Shown in pieces: positions 57,793 to 64,000 of a stretch of 64,000 nucleotides of DNA. The translations under genes and the position numbers were made by a program. Positions within the stretch are counted from its first letter, which is position 1. Each line of letters opens with the position of its first letter. The notes beneath the pieces are model-generated. The model did no database searches. It saw only the letters and a program-made list of their open reading frames with translations, and had not been told where the DNA came from. Source of the DNA: Rhodoferax sp. BLA1 (lineage in GTDB: Bacteria > Pseudomonadota > Gammaproteobacteria > Burkholderiales > Burkholderiaceae_C); NCBI RefSeq assembly GCF_013416775.1, contig NZ_SZVI01000001.1, forward strand, positions 310,001 through 374,000, written 5' to 3'.

Positions 57793-58484
57793 GTTACACC
57801 GAACTCAAACGCGCGGCCTATGAGGCCAATATGGAGTTGGACCGGCGCAAGCTGGTGGTCTACAACTTTGGCAATGTGTCGGAAATCGACCGTGCCAAAG
57901 GTGTCATTGCCATCAAACCCAGCGGTGTGCCGTATGCCGAGCTGACACCGGATGACATGGTGATTGTGGACCTCGACAACACCGTGGTGGAGGGCAAACT
58001 CAAACCCTCGTCCGACACCCGCACCCATACTTATTTGTACCGGCACTTTGCCAGCATTGGCGGTGTGACCCACACCCACTCCACCTTTGCCACGGCCTGG
58101 GCGCAGACCCAGCGGCCCATCCCTTGCTTTGGCACCACCCATGCCGACTTTGTTTACGGCGACATCCCCTGCACCGCATTGATTACAGACGCCCAGATCG
58201 CGCGCGACTACGAAGAAGAAACCGGTGTGCAGATCACCGACTGCTTCGCTGGTCGCAGCCCGGACGACGCACCCATGGTCATCGTCGCTGGTCACGGCCC
58301 TTTCACCTGGGGCAAAGACGCCGCCAAAGCGGTGTACAACGCGGTGATTCTGGAAGAAGTGGCGCACATGGCCTACCTGACCCAGACCCTGCGCCCGGAC
58401 ATCAGGTCCTTGAAGCAAACCATCATCGACAAACACTTCTTGCGCAAACACGGCAAGAACGCTTATTACGGTCAAGCCCAGTAA
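57789..58484 (+). CDS. araD: L-ribulose-5-phosphate 4-epimerase
   Basis: A 231-residue class II aldolase-fold enzyme that converts L-ribulose 5-phosphate to D-xylulose 5-phosphate. The zinc histidines are in VTHTHSTFATAWA and in EEVAHMAYLTQ. VVYNFGNVSEID and KPSGVPYAELT are family motifs. It is coupled to araB and 37 bases ahead of araA. Confidence 0.95.
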   Translation: MSYTELKRAAYEANMELDRRKLVVYNFGNVSEIDRAKGVIAIKPSGVPYAELTPDDMVIVDLDNTVVEGKLKPSSDTRTHTYLYRHFASIGGVTHTHSTFATAWAQTQRPIPCFGTTHADFVYGDIPCTALITDAQIARDYEEETGVQITDCFAGRSPDDAPMVIVAGHGPFTWGKDAAKAVYNAVILEEVAHMAYLTQTLRPDIRSLKQTIIDKHFLRKHGKNAYYGQAQ

Positions 58485-58521
58485 ATAACTGGTCTATTAG
58501 CTATTTTTTGAGGAGCATTCC

Positions 58522-60024
58522 ATGAAAGTTTTCGATACCAAAGAAGTCTGGCTGATCACCGGCTCACAACATTTGTACGGCCCTGGCGTGTTGGCCCAGG
58601 TGGCTGAGAACAGCCAGACCATTGCCAGCAGCCTGAGTGCCTCTGAGGCCATCTCGATCAAGGTCGTGGCCAAAGACACGGTGGTGTCCCCCTCCGACAT
58701 CCTGGCGGTCTGCCAGGCCGCCAACAGCGCACCCAACTGCGTCGGTGTGATCCTGTGGATGCACACCTTCTCTCCCGCCAAGATGTGGATTGCGGGCCTG
58801 AAGGCGTTGCGCAAACCCTATATGCATCTGCACACCCAGTTCAACGCCGAACTGCCGTTTGCCGATATCAACATGCATTTCATGAACCTGAACCAGAGTG
58901 CCCACGGTGACCGCGAGTTCGGCCACATCAGCACCCGCCTGCGCCAAGACCGCAAGGTGGTGGTGGGGCATTGGGCCGACCCACGTGTGCAGGCCGACAT
59001 CGACAGCTGGTGCCGCGTGGCCATGGGCTGGTTTGAGAGCCAGAACCTGAAGGTCGCGCGTTTTGGCGACAACATGCGCCAGGTCGCGGTGACCGAAGGT
59101 GACAAGGTCTCGGCGCAAATCCAGTTTGGTTACGAAGTCCACGCCTTTGGCCTGGGTGACTTGCAAGAAGCCGTGGCCACCGTCACCGATGCCCAAGTGG
59201 CCAGCCAGATTGAGCTCTACAAGGCGGACTACGAGGTGTCACCCGCCCTGCTGGCCGATGCCCACCAGTTTGAGATGTTGCAAAACGAAGCTCGCCTGGA
59301 ACTGGGCCTGCACAAGTTCCTGACAGAGGGCGGCTTTGGTGCCTTCACCAACTGTTTCGAGAACCTGACCGGCACCACCAACCTGCCCGGCCTGGCGACT
59401 CAACGCCTCATGAGCCAAGGTTTTGGCTACGGTGGTGAAGGTGACTGGAAAACAGCCGCCATGGTGCGTATCGCCAAGGTGATGTCCAAGGGCCGCCCTG
59501 GTGGCACCTCGTTCATGGAGGACTACACCTACAACTTTGGCGCTGTCGGCCAAGTGCTGGGCGCACACATGCTTGAAGTCTGTCCGTCGATTGCCGCCGC
59601 GAAACCGAAGCTGGAAGTGCATTTGCACACCATCGGCTGCCGAAAAGACATCGCACGCCTGCTGTTTACCGGCAAAGCGGGCTCGGCCATCAACATCTCG
59701 GTGATCGACATGGGAACGCGTTTTCGCATGATCATCAACGAGGTCGATACCGTGACCCCGGCACAAGAGTTGCCGAACTTGCCGGTGGCCAAAGCCCTGT
59801 GGCAACCCCGCCCGAACTTGGCGGTGGCAGCAGCAGCCTGGATCCATGCCGGTGGCGCCCACCACAGCGCCTACACCCAAGGCATCACCGCCGACGAGGC
59901 GGTGGATCTGGCCGAGATGGCGGGCATTGAAGCGGTGGTGATCGGCGCCGACACCACGGTGCGCGGCATCAAAACCGAGCTGCGCCACAATGGGGCTTAT
60001 TACCACTTGAACCAGGGACTCTGA
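58522..60024 (+). CDS. araA: L-Arabinose isomerase
   Basis: A 500-residue enzyme that converts L-arabinose to L-ribulose. It has the N-terminal [13 protein letters not shown], the [10 protein letters not shown] segment, [22 protein letters not shown] and the C-terminal HHSAYTQGI. The length is normal. GAGGAG lies ahead of the ATG. The gene order araB-araD-araA differs from the E. coli araBAD order. Confidence 0.96.
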   Translation: MKVFDTKEVWLITGSQHLYGPGVLAQVAENSQTIASSLSASEAISIKVVAKDTVVSPSDILAVCQAANSAPNCVGVILWMHTFSPAKMWIAGLKALRKPYMHLHTQFNAELPFADINMHFMNLNQSAHGDREFGHISTRLRQDRKVVVGHWADPRVQADIDSWCRVAMGWFESQNLKVARFGDNMRQVAVTEGDKVSAQIQFGYEVHAFGLGDLQEAVATVTDAQVASQIELYKADYEVSPALLADAHQFEMLQNEARLELGLHKFLTEGGFGAFTNCFENLTGTTNLPGLATQRLMSQGFGYGGEGDWKTAAMVRIAKVMSKGRPGGTSFMEDYTYNFGAVGQVLGAHMLEVCPSIAAAKPKLEVHLHTIGCRKDIARLLFTGKAGSAINISVIDMGTRFRMIINEVDTVTPAQELPNLPVAKALWQPRPNLAVAAAAWIHAGGAHHSAYTQGITADEAVDLAEMAGIEAVVIGADTTVRGIKTELRHNGAYYHLNQGL

Positions 60025-60028
60025 TAAC

Positions 60029-60051
60029 AAGGGTTTCTGCCTATAACCCTT
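60029..60051 (+). terminator. Small hairpin before the HAD gene
   Basis: AAGGGTT (60029-60035) pairs with AACCCTT (60045-60051), ending at the base before the HAD start codon. There is no T-tract. It may limit translation or transcription of the HAD gene. Confidence 0.4.
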
Positions 60052-60648
60052 ATGTATGATGATTATGTAGCTCTCATTTTTGATATGGATGGCACACTGG
60101 TCGACAGCGGCCAGTTGCACGAGTTCAGCTGGAGAGCCACACTCAACAAGTACCACATTCCCATTGACGGACCGCTGATGCGCTCCTTGGCCGGTGTTCC
60201 GACCAAGGAGACATTGGTTTTTCTGATCGAAAAGTTTGACTGCACAGTGTCGGCCAGCCTGGACGAGATGAACGAGTTCAAGGAACAGTGTGTGCGTGAC
60301 AACGTGCGCCGTTTTGTCAAACCCACCGCCTTGTTCGACCTAGTCAAACACTACCACGGCAAAAAACCCATGGCCATTGGCACCGGCGCCAACACCGCCG
60401 AGGCGCTGCTGGTGTTGCAGCAATGTGGCATGGACACCTATCTGGACGCCGTGGTGGGTGCAGACCAGGTCGACCACCCCAAACCGGCACCCGACACCTT
60501 TTTGCGCTGCGCCGAACTGCTGGGAGTGGACCCCCGCCAATGTGTGGTCTTCGAAGACGCCCAACTGGGCCTACAAGCCGCCACCAGCGCCGGTATGGCC
60601 GCTGTGGACGTGTACCTGACCCACCACATCTACAACGACTATTTTTGA
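60052..60648 (+). CDS. HAD-family sugar phosphatase
   Basis: A 198-residue HAD hydrolase of the YqaB/beta-phosphoglucomutase-like group: nucleophile motif IFDMDGTLVDS (residues 9-19), GTGAN for motif II, KPAPD for motif III and VFEDAQLGLQAA for motif IV. It probably dephosphorylates a sugar phosphate that builds up during arabinose or galactose use; the substrate is not known. It is 27 bases after araA. No Shine-Dalgarno sequence is visible; a hairpin occupies that place, so it may depend on coupling to araA. Confidence 0.88.
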   Translation: MYDDYVALIFDMDGTLVDSGQLHEFSWRATLNKYHIPIDGPLMRSLAGVPTKETLVFLIEKFDCTVSASLDEMNEFKEQCVRDNVRRFVKPTALFDLVKHYHGKKPMAIGTGANTAEALLVLQQCGMDTYLDAVVGADQVDHPKPAPDTFLRCAELLGVDPRQCVVFEDAQLGLQAATSAGMAAVDVYLTHHIYNDYF

Positions 60649-60728
60649 ACTGGCGGACGCGCCTGGCCGCCCGCAGAGACCATTGGCCTCGACCGGTTGC
60701 GGCATGCCACAACTCTTGTCACAAACAT

Positions 60729-60763
60729 AAAAAAACCCGCCGGGTTGCCCAGGCGGGTTTTTT
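60729..60763. terminator. Bidirectional terminator between the HAD gene and the porin
   Basis: AAAAACCCGCC and GGCGGGTTTTTT flank a ten-base loop, with A- and T-tracts on the two sides. It can serve both convergent units. Confidence 0.9.
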
Positions 60764-60800
60764 GGTTTCTAAACCTCAGCTGGCTTACGCCAGCCTGGGA

Positions 60801-61820
60801 TTAGAAGCGGTGTTGCACGCCGACAGCGAACACGTCGGTCTTGGTGTCAGCCAAGGTGACGTTGTCGGTCTTGGCATGACGGTAACCACCGTACACGAAG
60901 GTGCGCTTGGACAGATCATACTTTGCGCCCAGGCCATAACCAGTGCGCTCTGCGTCACCCGCTTTTGCGTTGTCGTCCGACTTGGCAATATTGCCAGACA
61001 ATGTCAGAGCAGCAGAGACGGGGAAGTCCACACCAATTTGGTATTCAGAAGTGTCTGCACCACTGACGTTGCCAAGATTGTCAACGGCACCGTAAGAAGC
61101 CTTGAGGGTGGCGACGCCAAAGTTATAGGAAGCACCCAGACGAGTGAACTTCTTGTCAGCATTCAAAGCGACCGTGTTGGTGATGTCTTCAACTTGGTAA
61201 CCAAATTGCACAGCCAAAGGACCAGCCGCATAGGTCAGGTTCATGCTGGTGGTAGAGGTAGCGCTGGTGGCCGCTGTCTTGTCTTCGCCCAAGCTGTAGC
61301 TGATAGCACCGCTGAAGCCACTGAAATTAGGTGCTTGGTAGAACAACGAGTTGTCAGGACGAACGGTGTAGCCACCACTGAGGAAAACATCATTGGTTGC
61401 CGACAATTTGGAATCAAAAACGGCATTCGAAGCTCCGTTCACATCATCCAAGGCGGTAGGCATGCGACCCAGCTTGACGGCACCAAAACCACCAGACAAA
61501 CCAACCCAGGATTGACGAGAGAACGCAGCAGCTGTTTTAGCATTTGTCTCGCCACCCTTACCGTCATCGATGTTGAAACCTTGTTCCAACTGGAAGTTGG
61601 CCTTCAGACCACCGCCCAGGTCTTCGGAACCCTTGATGCCCCAACGTGAACCATTCACGCCACCACTTTCCAATTTGGTCTGTGTCAGGCTGGAAGTACC
61701 GTTGTTGGTCTTGACAGTACCAAACCAGACGTCAGCAATACCGTACATAGTCACAGAAGATTGGGCCATGGCGGCGCCAGATGCTGCCAGAACGGCCAGC
61801 GCGATCAACGATTTTTTCAT
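60801..61820 (-). CDS. General (OmpC-like) outer-membrane porin, copy 1
   Basis: A 339-residue trimeric-type porin of the Gram_neg_porins group common in betaproteobacteria. The signal peptide MKKSLIALAVLAASGAAMAQ is followed by SSVTMYGIADVW. GSRWGIKGSEDLGGGLKANF and SRQSWVGL are family motifs, and the protein ends in the outer-membrane signature phenylalanine (VGVQHRF). The ATG at 61820 was chosen over an upstream start to give a standard signal peptide. It is a paralogue of the porin at 62228. Its place beside the sugar genes suggests a sugar-permeable pore, but porins of this type are unselective. Confidence 0.93.
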   Translation of the reverse strand: MKKSLIALAVLAASGAAMAQSSVTMYGIADVWFGTVKTNNGTSSLTQTKLESGGVNGSRWGIKGSEDLGGGLKANFQLEQGFNIDDGKGGETNAKTAAAFSRQSWVGLSGGFGAVKLGRMPTALDDVNGASNAVFDSKLSATNDVFLSGGYTVRPDNSLFYQAPNFSGFSGAISYSLGEDKTAATSATSTTSMNLTYAAGPLAVQFGYQVEDITNTVALNADKKFTRLGASYNFGVATLKASYGAVDNLGNVSGADTSEYQIGVDFPVSAALTLSGNIAKSDDNAKAGDAERTGYGLGAKYDLSKRTFVYGGYRHAKTDNVTLADTKTDVFAVGVQHRF

Positions 61821-62156
61821 TTCAGATTTCTCCAAGGTTAAACGGAGGATCCCAGACAGAAGGTCTCAGAACCCAGGGCCAACCTCCTTGTTAAGGAAGT
61901 TAAAGCCGATTGAAACAGAGGAAAGTGACAGTTGCAGCTACAGACACCGCAAAAGCGCGCAAATTTGGTGCATCCGTTGCTCCTTTGCAACACATCGAAG
62001 CACCCGGTGGTGCACCTAGCCTGTGCCCGTCCCTATACAGCTCCGAGTCACTGACAGACTTGGCTAGAGCAAGCACCGCTGTAACACAGGTCAGAACTAC
62101 ATCCTATGCACTCGAGGGTCCTTCTAAACAAAGCCTGCTGCATCAGCACAGACATT
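61821..62156. other. Leader region of porin 1
   Basis: 336 bases with no gene. It should contain the porin 1 promoter and a fairly long 5' leader. AGAAATC-type purine-rich sequence precedes the start. No further signal is clear. Confidence 0.5.
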
Positions 62157-62190
62157 AAAAAACCCCACCCGGTTGCCCAAGTGGGGTTGA
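62157..62190. terminator. Terminator of porin 2
   Basis: AAAAACCCCAC and GTGGGGTT flank a short loop containing GGTTGCCC. It resembles the terminator of porin 1, consistent with duplication of the whole unit. Confidence 0.85.
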
Positions 62191-62227
62191 TCGTTTTAAG
62201 CTTTAACTGACTTACGTCAGCATCAGA

Positions 62228-63220
62228 TTAGAACGTGTGCTTGACGCCCACAGCCAACAAGCTGTGTTTTGCGTCAGCAGCATTTTGAACCGTTGCCTTG
62301 TCAGACTCATAACCACCGTACACGGTTGTGCGTTTGGACAAGGAGTAAGCAGCACCAACACCGTAACCCTTGCGAGTGGCTTCGTAGACACCGGCGGGGT
62401 TGCTGTCATCCGACTTGGCGTAACCGGCAGACAGTGTCAAAGCAGAGCTCACAGGGAAATCGACACCAATTTGGTACTCTTTGGCATCCCGATCAACCGC
62501 ATTACCAATGTTGCTGACCTTGCCGTAATTGGCATAGAGCTTGGCAACGCCAAAGTCATAAGTGCCGCCCAAACGGGTGAACTTCTTATCGTTGGCAAAC
62601 GCATTGCTGTCTTCAACTTGGTATCCAAATTGCACAGCCAGGGGGCCAGCGGCGTAAGTCACGTTGTAGCTGGCGATGGAAGAAGCGCTGACAGCAGCGG
62701 TCTTGTCTTCACCCAAGCTGTAGCTGACGGCACCTGCAAAACCGCCAAAAGATGGAGTTGCATAGTACAAGCTGTTGCCTGGGTTAGAGTTGTAGTCGGT
62801 GCTCTTGAACACTTTGCCCATGGGCGACAGAGCAGAGTCAAACACCGCATTTGCTGCACCACTCACATCGTCATAAGCCGTCCACATTTTGCCCAGTTTG
62901 ACTTCACCAAAGCCACCTGAGAAACCAACATAGGATTGGCGAGAGAAGGCTTGACCAGGAGTAGCCTGTGCGCCGGTGTCAATCTTGAAGCCTTGTTCCA
63001 ACAGGAAGTTGGCTTTCAAGCCACCACCCAGGTCTTCAGTACCCTTGATGCCCCAACGGCTACCGCTCACGCCACCAGAGTCGAGCTTGGTGTCACGGAC
63101 ATTGGCAGTCTTTTCAGAACCAAGCCACACGTCAGCAATACCGTAAAGGGTCACGGCAGATTGAGCCATAGCGGCGCCGGAAGCAGCGAGAACTGCCAAA
63201 GCAATCAGACTTTTTTTCAT
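62228..63220 (-). CDS. General (OmpC-like) outer-membrane porin, copy 2
   Basis: A 330-residue porin with the same signal peptide as copy 1 and the mature start SAVTLYGIADVW. It ends VGVKHTF. The two copies align along their whole length, with loop differences typical of surface variation. The loss of a few loop residues makes it nine residues shorter. It is read leftwards on its own promoter in the gap to 63714. Confidence 0.93.
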   Translation of the reverse strand: MKKSLIALAVLAASGAAMAQSAVTLYGIADVWLGSEKTANVRDTKLDSGGVSGSRWGIKGTEDLGGGLKANFLLEQGFKIDTGAQATPGQAFSRQSYVGFSGGFGEVKLGKMWTAYDDVSGAANAVFDSALSPMGKVFKSTDYNSNPGNSLYYATPSFGGFAGAVSYSLGEDKTAAVSASSIASYNVTYAAGPLAVQFGYQVEDSNAFANDKKFTRLGGTYDFGVAKLYANYGKVSNIGNAVDRDAKEYQIGVDFPVSSALTLSAGYAKSDDSNPAGVYEATRKGYGVGAAYSLSKRTTVYGGYESDKATVQNAADAKHSLLAVGVKHTF

Positions 63221-63714
63221 GAGTAAAACTCCAAAAAATTAACAAAACATTTGAAAGCAGCCATTGAGCTTGTTCAAACGGGCGGATGAAACATCCCGTG
63301 TTTGATTTGACCACTGTCTCTGCAAAAAACACCAGCACAACCATGTTTCATTTTTGTTTCGCAGGTAAAGAGGGGTAGTTTGTCGCGTGATAGCAACACG
63401 CACCACATCGGGGATTTCCCTACAAGACAATGACGGGCAAGTGAGCGTTTTGCTGTCTTGCACCACAGGCATCCCCTCAGAAGGAGCTGACAACCTTGCA
63501 GAGGTGACAGGGAAAACCCCTGCCATGGGGATTGCCAAAAACATGCAATATTCGGCCAAACAGCACGACCGTTCTTTTTTACTCTAGACAGCACACACGA
63601 CAACTTGTGGCGTGACATCTGGGCTCGAATGAAACACGGCACCCCACGAGGGTGTACCAATGGTGGTGTTGTTTTGATAAGTGCTTTTTTAGAACCCATT
63701 ACAGAGGAAACAAC
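63221..63714. other. Divergent promoter region, porin 2 and FadL-type gene
   Basis: 494 bases without a gene. The T-rich stretch near 63570-63590 and an A-rich part near 63225-63250 probably belong to promoters. A small hairpin (CGGCACCCCACGAGGGTGT region near 63640) is visible. No regulator site can be named. Confidence 0.5.
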
Positions 63715-64000
63715 ATGACCATCCCCACCCCAATGAAACTGATCCCGGCGCTGATCCTGAGCCTGTTTGCTGGCCATGCGTCGGCCTCCGGCTTTCAGCT
63801 GATTGAACAAAATGCGAGCGGCCTGGGCAACGCCTATGCGGGCTCAGCGGCAATTGCCGACAACGCCAGCACCATTTTTTACAACCCGGCGGGCATGACG
63901 CAACTGCAGGACCGCGAGTTCTCGACAGGTTTGTCAGCGGTGGGGACCAGTTTTAAGTTCACAGACAGGGGCTCCAGTGTTGGACAGTTCAATGGCACAG
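63715..64000 (+). CDS. FadL/OmpP1-family outer-membrane transporter, N-terminal part
   Basis: 95 residues, running off the window. MKLIPALILSLFAGHASA is a signal peptide, then SGFQLIEQNASGLGNAYAGS and NASTIFYNPAGMTQL, the hallmark N-terminal hatch of FadL-type long-chain fatty acid or aromatic hydrocarbon transporters. AGAGGAAACAAC precedes the ATG. The substrate cannot be decided from the fragment. Confidence 0.92.
   Translation, partial: MTIPTPMKLIPALILSLFAGHASASGFQLIEQNASGLGNAYAGSAAIADNASTIFYNPAGMTQLQDREFSTGLSAVGTSFKFTDRGSSVGQFNGT

Overview
The window reads as a chromosome segment of a nitrogen-fixing betaproteobacterium of the Comamonadaceae (Rhodoferax/Polaromonas-like). This rests on the GC-rich codon use, the paired general porins with 'MKKSLIALAVLAASGAAMAQ' signal peptides, the oxygen-sensitive class of NifA, and a dispersed palindrome at gene ends. 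The genus is inferred from general familiarity, not from a search.

Layout. (1) Positions 1-7861, minus strand: a long nif maturation operon read leftwards from a sigma-54/NifA promoter. The order is nifB, a 2[4Fe-4S] ferredoxin, an A-type Fe-S carrier, a TPR-like protein, a 4Fe4S leucine-rich-variant protein, two tandem nifZ, a small DUF protein, nifS, nifT, another small protein, a DegT-family protein that has lost its PLP lysine, and the start of a SIR2-like gene. A membrane diguanylate cyclase with a C-terminal hemerythrin domain follows (8097-9686). (2) 9687-13834: an accessory insertion with a DUF2971 gene and an AAA ATPase-RloB pair. The pair is flanked by direct repeats of about 300 bp, and the left repeat carries a decayed copy of the nifA 3' end. 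(3) 13835-20750: nifA and, divergently, a dedicated isc set (iscS-iscU-two A-type carriers-hscA-fdx) with its own sigma-54 promoter and no hscB. (4) 20799-29577: ordinary genes, namely leuA, an Lrp regulator, a GST/SDR pair with a divergent AraC regulator, a MocR regulator with DUF2917, a helix-hairpin-helix protein and a LOG-type hydrolase. (5) 29883-38420: nifV-nifW-apbE-rseC-rnfABCDGEH, tightly overlapped behind a sigma-54 promoter with an upstream NifA site. It makes homocitrate and a membrane complex that drives electrons towards nitrogenase. nifHDK are not in the window.

(6) 38700-60648: a pentose/galactose catabolic region. It holds an aldo/keto reductase, a YtfQRT-YjfF type furanose transporter, a 5'-truncated aldose epimerase, a sugar SDR dehydrogenase, the LysR regulator GbpR, a ChvE-GguA-GguB transporter, a Gfo/Idh oxidoreductase, galT, galK, araB, araD, araA and a HAD phosphatase. 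Together these import L-arabinose and galactose and convert arabinose to xylulose 5-phosphate and galactose to UDP-galactose. Similar ATTGG/CAAT dyads lie ahead of four transcription units and suggest one regulon. (7) 60801-64000: two paralogous porins and the start of a FadL-type outer-membrane transporter.

The most unusual items are the lysine-less DegT protein in the nifB operon, the repeat-flanked AAA/RloB module that duplicated the nifA tail, a hairpin element whose two copies differ only by pairing-preserving changes in the stem, and two intergenic repeat families.
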